Positions 54,186-64,000 of a stretch of DNA of 64,000 bases are shown in pieces; position 1 is the stretch's first letter, and every line of letters starts with the position of its first letter. The DNA is from Pseudonocardia oceani (lineage in GTDB: Bacteria > Actinomycetota > Actinomycetes > Mycobacteriales > Pseudonocardiaceae): assembly GCF_019263585.2 (NCBI RefSeq), contig NZ_JADQDF010000001.1, positions 3,472,001 to 3,536,000 of the forward strand, in the 5' to 3' direction. The notes beneath the pieces were generated by a model, which saw only the letters and a program-made list of their open reading frames with translations, did no database searches and was not told the DNA's origin. Position numbers and translations under genes: made by a program.

Positions 54186-56555
54186 ATGCCCGCTCACAGC
54201 GCAGGCACCACCACACCCCGCGACCAGCAGACGACCTCCGGCTCCGGGTTCATGACGGTCGGGCGCCGCAAGTTCCTCGGCTACCTGGTCGCCGCCCCGA
54301 CGCTCGTCGTCGTGGCGGACATCGGCCGGCAGGCCGCCTGGGGCGGAGCGGAGGCGAGCGCCGCCGCGCTGCCGTCGCCGCCGCAGACCCCCGAGCTCTA
54401 CGAGTTTGTCGACAACTACCGTGACCTCTGCGTCCCGACCAACCCCCTCCTGCGGGTCGAGGTCAAGGAGGACGGCCGGGTGGCCTTCGCGCTGCCGCGC
54501 TCGGACAACGGTCAGGGCATCCAGACCCTCTTCGCGATGGTCATCGCCGAGGAGATGGGCATCGACCCGAGCGATGTCGACGTCACCCTGGCGGACGCCC
54601 GCCCGGAGCTGCTCTTCAACCAGCTCACCGGCGGGTCCAGCACGACCTACTCGCTGTTCACGCCCGTCCGGGTCGCGGCCGCGATCGCCAAGGGCGCGCT
54701 GCTCGACGCGGCCGCGCTGGCGCTGGGCTCGGAGGCGCGGGAGCTCGAGACCCTCGGTCTCACCGTCACCGACACCGCCGGCAAGGCGATCGGCTTCGGT
54801 GAGCTGAGCCGGCTGGCGGCCGTCCCGGTCACCACACCCGTCGAGGTGCTCCTCAAGCCGCGCGAGGAGTTCACGGTCCTGGGCAAGTCGCGCATCAAGG
54901 ACGACGCGCGCGCGATGGTCACCGGGGCGAAGAAGTTCGTCATGGACATCCCGGTGCCCGACGCGCTGCCCACGGTGATCTGCCGGGCGCCCGACCTGAA
55001 CGGCGCCCCCGACGGTGGGCCCTCGAACATCGACGAGGTCCGCAACATGCCCGGCGTCACCGACGTCGCGCCCATCGGCAACGGCATCGCCGTCCGTGCG
55101 GAGACCTTCGGCCAGGCCATCGACGGCGCGAACGCGCTGGAGATGAACTGGAAGCCGGGCACCGTCGCCGGCAAGAGCGACGACGACATCGTCGACCAGC
55201 TGCGTCGCGCCGAGCTGCCGCTGGTGACGCCCGCGGTGCCCGGGAAGACCCTCGAGCAGGAGCTGGTCCACTACTCCCGCAACGGGTCCGCGCTGGAGAC
55301 CAACTGCGCGATCGTGTCCTTCAAGGACGGCAAGGCCGAGGTCTGGGCCCCCGCGAAGAGCCCGATCGCCGGGCAGAAGATCGTCTCGCAGAAGCTCGGC
55401 ATCGGCGTCAACGACGTCACCTTCCACGTCGTGCCGGGCGGTGGCTCGTTCGGCCGACGCCTGTTCAACGACCACGTCCAGGAGGCGTCGGAGGCCGCGA
55501 AGGCCATCGGCAAGCCCGTCAAGCTCATGTGGGACCGCGCCAACGACTGCCGCCAGGGCCGGGTGAAGCCGCTGTGCGTCACGCGGGTGCGCGCCGTGGT
55601 CACCGACGACGCGGTGGCGAGCTTCGAGCTCCGCTACACCGGCGTCAACATGGAGGTCGACGAGGGCCTGACCGACGTGCTCACGTCGCAGCTGTTCAAG
55701 GCCCCGGCTGCGAACCTGGGATTGTCCGAGACCTTCTGGGAGATCTCGGTGCACACGCCCTACAACTTCGGCGTCAACACCCGGCTGATGCTGGAGGTCA
55801 ACGCCGGCTTCAACACCGGCTCGACGCGCAACGTCTACGGCCCGGACACCTGCACCGCCCGCGAGCTGATGATCGACCGGATCGCCGAGCGGCTGCGCAA
55901 GGACCCGGTCGAGTTCCGGACCGAGTTCGTCAAGACCGACCGCCTGCGCAACGTCATCCAGCGGGCGGCCGACGAGGCCGGCTGGGGCAGGTCGATGCCG
56001 GAGGGCACGGCCCAGGGCATCGGCGTCCACCAGGAGTACAAGGCCGCCACGGCCTGCGTCGTGGAGATCGACGCCCGGCCCGAGACGGTGAACCGCCAGA
56101 TCCGCTCCGCCCGCACCGGGCCGCGCGTCACCAAGGTCACCTTCGTCGTCGACCCCGGGCTGCTGCTCAACCCGACCGGCTACGAGGCACAGATGCTGGG
56201 CGGGATCAACGACGGCATCGCCAACGCCATGACCGCGGGCCTGCACCTGGTGAACGGCTCCTTCGTCGAGGCGAGCTGGGACAACTACTTCTACACCCGG
56301 CAGTGGAACACCCCGCCCGAGGTCAACGTGATCATCCTTGAGGACTCGGAGTACCCCGAGCCGGCAGGTGCAGGCGAGGCCTCGGTCGCGGCCACCATGT
56401 CGGCGGTCGTGAACGCGTTCCGGCGGGCCACCGGTACTGAGCCGGAGTACACCCCGGTCCTGCACAAGGAGCCGTTCCCGGAGGGGTTCACGCAGTACCC
56501 GACCTCGCCGCCCATCCCCGAGTCGCCCCGCAACGGCCTCGACTTCACCTTCTGA
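54186..56555 (+). CDS. Tat-exported molybdenum hydroxylase large subunit (xanthine dehydrogenase/IorB-like)
   Basis: A 789-residue molybdopterin-binding subunit. Residues 26-47 are a twin-arginine signal (GRRKFLGYLVAAP), so the folded enzyme should be exported. Mo-domain features include SDNGQGIQT near residue 102, TGGSSTTYS, VVPGGGSFGRRLFNDH, and the C-terminal GAGEAS, which holds the catalytic glutamate. This layout is that of isoquinoline 1-oxidoreductase IorB and related aldehyde dehydrogenases, which have no FAD subunit. The 2Fe-2S partner follows after ten bases. The substrate, an N-heterocycle or aldehyde, is unknown. The ATG at 54186 follows GAGAGGA. Confidence 0.9.
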   Translation: MPAHSAGTTTPRDQQTTSGSGFMTVGRRKFLGYLVAAPTLVVVADIGRQAAWGGAEASAAALPSPPQTPELYEFVDNYRDLCVPTNPLLRVEVKEDGRVAFALPRSDNGQGIQTLFAMVIAEEMGIDPSDVDVTLADARPELLFNQLTGGSSTTYSLFTPVRVAAAIAKGALLDAAALALGSEARELETLGLTVTDTAGKAIGFGELSRLAAVPVTTPVEVLLKPREEFTVLGKSRIKDDARAMVTGAKKFVMDIPVPDALPTVICRAPDLNGAPDGGPSNIDEVRNMPGVTDVAPIGNGIAVRAETFGQAIDGANALEMNWKPGTVAGKSDDDIVDQLRRAELPLVTPAVPGKTLEQELVHYSRNGSALETNCAIVSFKDGKAEVWAPAKSPIAGQKIVSQKLGIGVNDVTFHVVPGGGSFGRRLFNDHVQEASEAAKAIGKPVKLMWDRANDCRQGRVKPLCVTRVRAVVTDDAVASFELRYTGVNMEVDEGLTDVLTSQLFKAPAANLGLSETFWEISVHTPYNFGVNTRLMLEVNAGFNTGSTRNVYGPDTCTARELMIDRIAERLRKDPVEFRTEFVKTDRLRNVIQRAADEAGWGRSMPEGTAQGIGVHQEYKAATACVVEIDARPETVNRQIRSARTGPRVTKVTFVVDPGLLLNPTGYEAQMLGGINDGIANAMTAGLHLVNGSFVEASWDNYFYTRQWNTPPEVNVIILEDSEYPEPAGAGEASVAATMSAVVNAFRRATGTEPEYTPVLHKEPFPEGFTQYPTSPPIPESPRNGLDFTF

Positions 56556-56565
56556 GGAGCCAGAC

Positions 56566-57042
56566 ATGGCACAGCACACCTTCAACCTCAACGGTGAGTC
56601 CGTCACCGTCGAGGCCGACGACGACGTCCGCCTGCTCTGGGTGATCCGCGACCTGCTCGGGGTCACCGGCCCCAAGTACGGCTGCGGCATCAACGTCTGC
56701 AAGGCTTGCACCAGCCACATCAACGGCAAGGCGTTCAACCCCTGCTCGGTGCCGGTCTCCGAGATCTCCTCCGAGGACGAGATCACCACGATCGAGGGCC
56801 TGGCCGACACGGTGGACTCCGACCTGCACCCGATGCAGCAGGCGTGGATCGAGAAGGACGTCGCGCAGTGCGGCTACTGCCAGCCCGGCCAGATCATGGC
56901 CGCGGTGGCGAAGGTCCGCCAGTGCGCCGACGAGGGCCGCAAGCTCGACGACTCGGCCATCGAGGAGATCCGCAACATCTGCCGCTGCGGCACCTACAAC
57001 CGCATCCGCGAAGCGATCTACGCGGGCGCCGAGAACATGTGA
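56566..57042 (+). CDS. 2Fe-2S subunit of the molybdenum hydroxylase (IorA-like)
   Basis: A 158-residue iron-sulfur subunit with two clusters: plant-type cysteines in GCGINVCKACTSHINGK, and a C-terminal helical domain with CGYCQPGQIMA and NICRCGTYNRIREAI. It has no signal peptide, so it would travel through Tat bound to the large subunit. Length and motifs fit IorA/CoxS. No CoxM-type FAD gene is present, so electrons must go to an external acceptor such as a cytochrome. Confidence 0.93.
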   Translation: MAQHTFNLNGESVTVEADDDVRLLWVIRDLLGVTGPKYGCGINVCKACTSHINGKAFNPCSVPVSEISSEDEITTIEGLADTVDSDLHPMQQAWIEKDVAQCGYCQPGQIMAAVAKVRQCADEGRKLDDSAIEEIRNICRCGTYNRIREAIYAGAENM

Positions 57043-57044
57043 TC

Positions 57045-57074
57045 CGGTGGGCCCCCGGTCCCGGGGGCCCACCG
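57045..57074 (+). terminator. Strong hairpin after the 2Fe-2S subunit gene
   Basis: Fourteen-base perfect arms (CGGTGGGCCCCCGG and complement) start three bases after the stop, followed by TGCTTT. It could end the hydroxylase transcript or allow partial readthrough into the small secreted protein gene. Confidence 0.7.
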
Positions 57075-57112
57075 TGCTTTCCACGTTTCCCGTAGAGAAG
57101 AGGACGAAGCCC

Positions 57113-57412
57113 ATGAGCACTGCCAAGCGCATCACCCTGGCGACGGCGGCAGGTGCCCTGCTGCTGGTCGGCGCAGGCGTCGCGGCCGCCGACGAGGACA
57201 GCAACGCCGGCTACCCCAGCACCCAGAACCCGGCCCAGGTCGGCACCACGGTCTCCGAGGTGCTCGGTGAGCTCACCTTCCAGGGCACGGACGCCCTGAA
57301 CGGTGACAACCGCCCCGACGGCGCCAACGGCGTCGAGTCGGAGTTCCCGCCCATCGATCCGCGCTACGTCGAGGGTCCGGTCGGGGGCCTGCTCAACGGG
57401 CCGTTCGACTAG
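57113..57412 (+). CDS. Small secreted protein of unknown function
   Basis: A 99-residue protein with a Sec-type signal peptide (about residues 1-26, hydrophobic core LATAAGALLLVGAGVAAA). The mature 70 residues are acidic, rich in Asn, Gly and Pro, with no cysteine or cofactor motif. I do not recognise the family. It follows the exported molybdenum hydroxylase, and both act outside the membrane, but a terminator-like hairpin separates them, so a link is only suggested. AGAGGA lies upstream of ATG 57113. Confidence 0.75.
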   Translation: MSTAKRITLATAAGALLLVGAGVAAADEDSNAGYPSTQNPAQVGTTVSEVLGELTFQGTDALNGDNRPDGANGVESEFPPIDPRYVEGPVGGLLNGPFD

Positions 57413-57431
57413 CAGGGGGCTCCCCCGTGCA

Positions 57432-57476
57432 GTGGCGCGCCGACCCGGGCTTTCTCCTCCCGGGTCGGCGCGCCAC
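57432..57476 (+). terminator. Terminator hairpin after the secreted protein gene
   Basis: Eighteen base pairs without mismatch (arm beginning GTGGCGCGCCGACCCGGG) and a nine-base pyrimidine loop, 20 bases past the stop at 57412. First of two stacked hairpins. Confidence 0.8.
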
Positions 57477-57489
57477 GTCCGTCCCACCG

Positions 57490-57521
57490 CTGCCGGCCCG
57501 TCCCCCCGGACGGGCCGGCAG
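57490..57521 (+). terminator. Second stacked hairpin before the LuxR-type gene
   Basis: Fourteen-base perfect arms (CTGCCGGCCCGTCC and complement) around CCCC, 13 bases after the first hairpin and 29 bases before the ATG at 57551. It backs up the first terminator or shapes the leader of the next gene. Confidence 0.65.
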
Positions 57522-57550
57522 TGACGCTCCCCGAACCAAGGACGGTTCCG

Positions 57551-58423
57551 ATGAGCACGCCGGTCGCGCCGTCAGGCTTCGACGAGCGCGGAGCGCTCCG
57601 CGCCGCACTCCGCGCCGTCCAGGCCGAGTCCGGTCTGCCCGTCGCGTTCGGGGCGTTCGTCGAGAACGGCACGTCCGCGGTGCTCAGCGAGTTCCGCGGC
57701 ACGCGGACGAGCAACCTCCACAGCCTCGAGGTCCGTGCCGGGTCCGGTCTCGGCGGGCGGGTCATCGCGGAGAACCGCCCGGCCGCGGTCAACGACTACC
57801 GCACCGCCGACACCATCACCCACGAGTACGACACGTGGGTCCTGTCCGAGGGCCTCGCGTCGATCGCCGCCGCCCCGGTCATGGTGCGGGACCGGCTGGC
57901 CGGGCTGATCTACGTCGCCACCCGCGACCGCAACGCGCTGGGCGACCGCAGCAAGTCCGCCATCCTCAGCGCGGGCCGCCGCCTCAGCACCGAGCTCACC
58001 GTGCAGGACGAGGTCCGCCGCCGCATGCGGGAGGCCGAGGTCGTCGCCACCGCCGCGCCGGAGCACGTCCGCGACGTCACCAGCCTCGAGGAGATCCGCG
58101 CGCTGCACGCCGAGCTCCGCGCCGTCGCCCAGCTCATCTCCGACACGGCCCTGTCCCAGCGGATCTCCGAGCTCAGCCGGCGGCTCGCCCACGTCGGCAA
58201 GGGCACGGCGGCCGCTTCCGGCACCGTCGTTCGGCTGTCGGCGCGCGAGGTCGACGTCCTCGCGCAGATCGCCCTGGGCTGCACGAACCAGGAGGCGGCG
58301 ACCCGGCTGTCGATCAAGCCGGAGACGGCCAAGGCCTACCTGCGCGGCGCGATGCGCAAGCTCGACGCGCACACCCGGTTCGAGGCCGTCGTCCGGGCGC
58401 GGGCGCTGCGCCTCATCCCGTAG
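57551..58423 (+). CDS. GAF-LuxR transcriptional regulator
   Basis: A 290-residue regulator: a GAF domain at about residues 20-165 (GLGGRVIAENRPAAVNDYR; APVMVRDRLAGLIYV), a linker helix, and a C-terminal LuxR-type helix-turn-helix (LSAREVDVLAQIALGCTNQE; RLSIKPETAKAYLRGAMRKL). The ATG at 57551 follows AAGGACGG. It may control the adjacent molybdenum hydroxylase locus or act on distant genes. Similar GAF-LuxR proteins in actinobacteria often regulate catabolic operons. Confidence 0.87.
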   Translation: MSTPVAPSGFDERGALRAALRAVQAESGLPVAFGAFVENGTSAVLSEFRGTRTSNLHSLEVRAGSGLGGRVIAENRPAAVNDYRTADTITHEYDTWVLSEGLASIAAAPVMVRDRLAGLIYVATRDRNALGDRSKSAILSAGRRLSTELTVQDEVRRRMREAEVVATAAPEHVRDVTSLEEIRALHAELRAVAQLISDTALSQRISELSRRLAHVGKGTAAASGTVVRLSAREVDVLAQIALGCTNQEAATRLSIKPETAKAYLRGAMRKLDAHTRFEAVVRARALRLIP

Positions 58424-58442
58424 TCGCGAGCCGTCCCCTGGC

Positions 58443-58873
58443 CTACCGCTCGCCGGTGCTCCGCACCCCGCGCACGAGCCCAGACAGCAGCCCGGCCGCG
58501 AGCCCCTTCACCAGGAGCGCCTCGCCGAAGGGCAGCCGCCGCTCGGCCTCGACCGTGTAGCGGATCTCGGTGCCCGCACCCGCGGGCCGGAGCTCGACCT
58601 CGCCCCGGTAGTTCCGCAGCGGCACGCCCGCCAGCGCCCGGTAGCCCAGGAGCCGGCCCGGCTCGAACGCCACGACCTCCTCGACGATCGGCCCGGCGAC
58701 GCCGAACCCGATCTTCCGCACGGTGCCGACGCCGCCGGTCTCGCTCGTGCCCGGACGCGTCACCGCGACCTTCAGGCCGGGCGCCCACCTGGACATGCCT
58801 CGTGGTCGGCCAGCACCTCCCAGACCTGGTCCGGGGGAGCGGCGACCGTGCGGACGGCGGTGGAGCGGATCAT
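58443..58873 (-). pseudogene. SRPBCC-family gene with a one-base frameshift
   Basis: The gene begins at ATG 58873, which overlaps the WYL regulator stop (ATGA), and reads IRSTAVRTVAAPPDQVWEVL and LADHE. At about 58798 the frame is lost: one base is missing between GAGGC and ATG, and the family sequence continues in another frame as MSRWAPGLKVAVTR through RLLGYRALAGVPLRNYRGEV to RGVRSTGER. Restoring one base gives a normal 143-residue START-like protein. The C-terminal part alone (from ATG 58796) would lack the first helix and strand. Confidence 0.8.
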
Positions 58874-59889
58874 GGGCCGATCCTAGGCCGGTCGCGGCCC
58901 CCGGCCGGCCCGCCGGCGTCCGCCGTGCCGTACCGGGTGGCGATCTCCGTCGCGCGCTCGTGCAGGGCCGTCCGCAACCACGGCGGCGCCAGCGCCTCGG
59001 CGCTGCGGCCCAGCTGCCACAGCGCCCACTCGGCGTGCCGGCGGTCCTGGAAGGACACCGCGAGCCGCAGCCACCCGTCCGGCGAGGGCTCCTGCGCGCG
59101 GACGGCCAGCGCCGTGCCCGCCAGGGCGTCCCACGCCGCCGGCTCCACGAGCAGCAGCACGTCGACCTGCTCGCCCCCGGTGCGGAAGCGCGTGCTCCGC
59201 TCCCGCCAGAGCGCGTCGAGGTCGACGTGGTCGGCCCGCTGCGCGGGCTCGTCGAGCTGCTCGGCGTCGAGGACGCGCGTGAGCCGGTAGGTGCGGTCCT
59301 CCCCGGACCGCGTGGCCAGCAGGTAGGTCGTGCCGCGGACGCCGACCAGCCCGACCGGGTCCACCGTGCGCCACGCCGGCGCCCCCTCCACGGCCGCGTA
59401 GCGGATGCGCAGCCGGCGCCCGGCGAGCACCGCGCGCCGCACCTCGTCCACGACGCCGTCGGGTACCTCCTCCTCGCGCAGCCGGCGCGCGAGGAGGTCG
59501 GTGTCGGGGTCGACGAGCAGCCGCCCGGTCACGGCGGCCGCGGCGGCCCGCTGCCCCTCGGGCAGCGCGTCGAGCACCTTGAGCACCGCCGACGCGAGCG
59601 CCGAGCCGAGGCCGAACGCCTGCGCGCCCCGCCGCGTCCCTACGACCAGCAGCGCGGTGGCCTCGTCGTGGGTGAGCCCGCTGAGCTCGGTCCGGAAGCC
59701 GGGCAGCAGCGCGAAGCCGCCGTGCGGGCCGCGCCGGGCGTAGACCGGGACGCCGGCCGCGGACAGCGCGTCGATGTCACGCAGCACGGTGCGGGTGGAC
59801 ACCTCGAGCTCGCGGGCGAGTGCGGTGGCGGACAGCTGCCCGCGCTGGCGGAGCAGCAGCACCAGCGAGACCAGCCGGTCGGCGCGCAC
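58870..59889 (-). CDS. WYL-domain transcriptional regulator
   Basis: A 339-residue regulator with an N-terminal HTH_11 winged helix (LLLRQRGQLSATALARELEVS; TVLRDIDALSAAGVPVYARR), a WYL ligand domain (GRRLRIRYAAVEGAPAWRTVDP; VGVRGTTYLLATRSGEDRTY, about residues 165-215) and a WCX tail. In place of W-Y-L the triplet region is diverged. It is coupled to the SRPBCC gene downstream and divergent from the RidA gene. Confidence 0.88.
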   Translation of the reverse strand: MRADRLVSLVLLLRQRGQLSATALARELEVSTRTVLRDIDALSAAGVPVYARRGPHGGFALLPGFRTELSGLTHDEATALLVVGTRRGAQAFGLGSALASAVLKVLDALPEGQRAAAAAVTGRLLVDPDTDLLARRLREEEVPDGVVDEVRRAVLAGRRLRIRYAAVEGAPAWRTVDPVGLVGVRGTTYLLATRSGEDRTYRLTRVLDAEQLDEPAQRADHVDLDALWRERSTRFRTGGEQVDVLLLVEPAAWDALAGTALAVRAQEPSPDGWLRLAVSFQDRRHAEWALWQLGRSAEALAPPWLRTALHERATEIATRYGTADAGGPAGGRDRPRIGP

Positions 59890-59902
59890 CCGTCGGAACG
59901 TA

Positions 59903-59914
59903 GTACACGTACAC
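59903..59914. promoter_or_regulatory. Tandem GTACAC repeat in the WYL-RidA gap
   Basis: GTACACGTACAC is two head-to-tail copies of a six-mer, 14 bases from the WYL start codon and close to the RidA leader. It is an AT-rich island in the region and a candidate site for WYL autoregulation. Confidence 0.35.
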
Positions 59915-59984
59915 GACAGGAGGTGTCGTGATCAGCCGGGAGGCTCGTGGCCGTACTGGTTCGTGGATCGACCGAGGAGTGGAC

Positions 59985-60386
59985 GTGGCAGTGGAACGGA
60001 CGGCGATCAACCCGGTGACCTGGTCGCTCGGGATGGGCTTCGACCAGGGGTCGGTGGTGTCCGGGCACACCCGGACCCTGTACTGCTCCGGTCAGACCGC
60101 CATGGGCGACGACGGCACCCCGCGCCACGACGGTGACGTGGCGGCGCAGCTGGCGCTCTGCCTGGACAACCTGGAGGTCGTGCTGGGCGCGGCGGGCATG
60201 TCGCTGGCGGACCTGGTCCGGCTGAACGTCTACACGACCGACGTCGACGGGCTCCTCCCGCACTACGGCGTGCTGGCGTCGCGCCTGGGGGCGGCCGGGG
60301 TGGCGCCGCCCACCACGATGCTCGGGGTGGCGCGGCTGGCCGTCCCCGGCCAGGTGGTGGAGCTGGAGGGGACGGCCGTCGCCTGA
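59985..60386 (+). CDS. RidA-family (YjgF/YER057c) protein
   Basis: A 133-residue RidA-like protein: YCSGQTAMGDDG, the helix VAAQLALCLDNLEVVLGAAG, LVRLNVYTTDVD, and PPTTMLGVARLAVPGQVVE. RidA enzymes deaminate reactive enamines or imines. The usual catalytic arginine in a late NVPR-type motif appears here as GVARLAVPG. GTG 59985 with GAGGAG five bases upstream gives the family length. A second GTG at 59928 with AGGAGG would add 19 residues. Confidence 0.87.
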   Translation: MAVERTAINPVTWSLGMGFDQGSVVSGHTRTLYCSGQTAMGDDGTPRHDGDVAAQLALCLDNLEVVLGAAGMSLADLVRLNVYTTDVDGLLPHYGVLASRLGAAGVAPPTTMLGVARLAVPGQVVELEGTAVA

Positions 60387-60394
60387 GCAGGGGC

Positions 60395-62612
<2,218 letters not shown>

Positions 62613-62676
62613 CGCTCCAGCGTGGAGGGGGTCGTCGAGGCGGTCAAGAGCGCCCGCGGCGCCGGCGGCGGCCCGG

Positions 62677-63546
62677 TCACACGCTAAGGGCCGCCGTGGG
62701 CGGCGCCGGGGACCGGACGATCGGCGGCGGAGCCGTGGCGTGGCGCACCGCCCACGCCAGGACGAAGTCGGCGATCTCCTCCCAGCCGGGCGCGGCCGGC
62801 AGGAGGTGGGGCTTGCTGCCGAACTCGACGACCTCGGTGAGGGTGCCCTCGGCCTCGTAGTGCGCGGCGTTGGACCACTGGACCTTCGGCGGCATGATGT
62901 TGTCGCAGCTCCCGCCGACGAAGAGCAGCGGCACCCGGTCCTGGTTGCGGTAGTTCACCCAGGTGCCCTGGTGGCCGGGGGTCAGGTTGGCCAGGGCGCT
63001 CTCGAACAGGATGCGTCCCGACACCGGCACGGCGTAGCGCTCGTAGAGGGCGCGGGCCTCGGCCTCCGGGAAGGTGTTGGTGAACGCGTAGTTCCAGTGC
63101 GCGAAGTCGTAGCGCACGGCGCGGTGCCGGTTGGCCGGGTTCTTCAGCACCGGGAAGGTGGCCTTCACCTGGGACAGCGGCACGACGGGCACGCCCTCGG
63201 TCGGGGCCGAGTTCAGCGCCACCCCGGCGGCGCCGAAGCCGTGGTCGAGCAGGATCTGCGTGAACGCCCCGCCGGCGGAGTGCCCGATGATGATCGGTGG
63301 CGACGGGAGCTCGCGCAGGACCGATTCCAGGTGGGAGACGATCGCCGGGACCGTCACGGCCTCGACGGGGGAGGGGTCGGCGTTGAGGGACTCGACCTCG
63401 ACCTCGAAGCCGGGGTAGGCCGGCGCGATGACGCGGTAGCCCTTGGCCTCGTAGTGGGCGATCCACTGCTCCCACGACCTCGGGGTCACCCAGAAGCCGT
63501 GGACGAGGACGATGGTGTCGGGGCTGGGACGGGCTGCGGGGTTCAC
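62677..63546 (-). CDS. Alpha/beta hydrolase
   Basis: A 289-residue hydrolase: VLVHGFWVTPRSWEQW supplies the oxyanion region, IIIGHSAGGAFTQ the serine nucleophile, and the late histidine is in GSKPHLLPA. It has no signal peptide. The family includes esterases and lactonases, and the substrate cannot be told. GTG 63546 has GGAAGG eight bases upstream. It lies 21 bases after another hydrolase gene, so they probably form one operon. Confidence 0.85.
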   Translation of the reverse strand: MNPAARPSPDTIVLVHGFWVTPRSWEQWIAHYEAKGYRVIAPAYPGFEVEVESLNADPSPVEAVTVPAIVSHLESVLRELPSPPIIIGHSAGGAFTQILLDHGFGAAGVALNSAPTEGVPVVPLSQVKATFPVLKNPANRHRAVRYDFAHWNYAFTNTFPEAEARALYERYAVPVSGRILFESALANLTPGHQGTWVNYRNQDRVPLLFVGGSCDNIMPPKVQWSNAAHYEAEGTLTEVVEFGSKPHLLPAAPGWEEIADFVLAWAVRHATAPPPIVRSPAPPTAALSV

Positions 63547-63567
63547 GGGCGGTGCCTTCCTCGGGTG

Positions 63568-64000
63568 TCAGAACGTCTTCAGGAACTCGAGCAGGTCGTG
63601 GGAGAGCTGCTCCTTGTGCGTGTCGGTGATGCCGTGCGGCGCGCCGGGGTAGACGAGGAGCCGGGCGCCGTCGACGAGCGCGGCCGACGCCCGCCCCCCT
63701 ACGGCGAAGGGGACGACCTGGTCGTCGTCGCCGTGGATGACCAGCGTCGGGACGTCGACCCTCGCGAGGTCGCCGCGGAAGTCGGTCTCGGAGAACGCCG
63801 CGATGCACTCCAGGGCGTTGCGGTGGCCCGACTGCAGGCCCTGCAGCCAGAAGGCTTCGCGGACGCCCGCGGAGACGGCCGCGCCCGGCCGCTCGTGACC
63901 GAAGAACGGCCCGTCGGCGAGGTCCCGGTAGGTCTGCGATCGGTCAGCGAGTGACCCGGCCCGGATGCCGTCGAACACCTCGACCGGCACTCCGTCCGGG
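63568..64000 (-). CDS. Alpha/beta hydrolase (chloroperoxidase-like), C-terminal part
   Basis: The last 144 codons of a gene that begins beyond the right edge. The visible part carries the cap region ([40 protein letters not shown]), the acid residue in [10 protein letters not shown] and the catalytic histidine in [16 protein letters not shown]. This pattern is that of cofactor-free haloperoxidase/esterase proteins. The nucleophile elbow is outside the window. First gene of a two-hydrolase operon. Confidence 0.83.
   Translation of the reverse strand, partial: PDGVPVEVFDGIRAGSLADRSQTYRDLADGPFFGHERPGAAVSAGVREAFWLQGLQSGHRNALECIAAFSETDFRGDLARVDVPTLVIHGDDDQVVPFAVGGRASAALVDGARLLVYPGAPHGITDTHKEQLSHDLLEFLKTF

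Noticed and set aside
57432..57521. Stacked hairpins as a possible ANTAR-regulated tandem stem-loop target
   Set aside because: The stems are long perfect GC terminators, lack the hexaloop features known for ANTAR targets, and the next gene encodes a LuxR-type regulator; plain termination is simpler.

Overview
The window reads as chromosome of a high-GC actinobacterium, most likely Pseudonocardia or a close relative. The evidence is the very high G+C content, abundant GTG starts, stop/start overlaps of the ATGA and GTGA kind, a mycothiol-dependent formaldehyde dehydrogenase, and a propane-type soluble di-iron monooxygenase operon of the sort found in Pseudonocardia, Gordonia, Rhodococcus and Mycobacterium. 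The genus is inferred from gene content only. I saw no tRNA, rRNA, insertion sequence, phage gene or CRISPR array.

Layout. 1-2523: 3' end of a family 6 glycoside hydrolase, then an ABC-2 exporter pair. 2613-13547: the centrepiece, a divergent GAF/Fis-type regulator followed by prmA-prmB-prmC-prmD, a GroEL-like chaperonin, an amidohydrolase-fold protein that has lost its metal ligands, and an MHS-family transporter. 13507-19037: a GGCT-like protein and a complete Mn/Zn uptake operon (DtxR-type regulator, lipoprotein, ATPase, two permeases). 19100-23570: mtnA, an MFS exporter, a PhoU-like/Pit phosphate pair and a VapBC toxin-antitoxin. 23602-34086: S-(hydroxymethyl)mycothiol dehydrogenase with an MBL hydrolase, enoyl-CoA hydratase, fumarylacetoacetase, cupin and thioesterase, a MerR regulator divergent from a fadA-fadB pair, and a YbdK-type glutamate-cysteine ligase. 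34083-44886: small enzymes, a GAF-ANTAR protein, an ABC pair, a GntR-controlled ABC locus whose ATPase gene is broken, Uma2, maleylacetate reductase, SRPBCC proteins and IclR. 44906-46080: a Co-type nitrile hydratase with split beta subunit and a frameshifted alpha gene. 46085-53797: TetR-P450, DedA, XRE-DUF2975, a cNMP-domain histidine kinase, an epoxide-hydrolase-like protein, and an erythromycin-esterase-like protein divergent from a two-headed MerR regulator. 54186-58423: a Tat-exported molybdenum hydroxylase with its 2Fe-2S subunit, a small secreted protein and a GAF-LuxR regulator. 58443-64000: WYL regulator with a frameshifted SRPBCC partner, RidA, gdhA, AraC and two alpha/beta hydrolases.

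How it fits together. The prm operon would hydroxylate short alkanes or similar small substrates. The regulator, the dedicated chaperonin and possibly the dead amidohydrolase would act as expression and folding factors. Usual downstream partners (thiolase, FadB, mycothiol formaldehyde dehydrogenase) lie within 25 kb but under separate control, and there is no alcohol dehydrogenase inside the operon. Many genes start 6-8 nt after a TANNNT hexamer with no ribosome binding site, so leaderless transcription looks common. Several loci are decaying: the ABC ATPase at 38923, nitrile hydratase alpha, the SRPBCC gene at 58443, and short remnants at 26205 and 50850.
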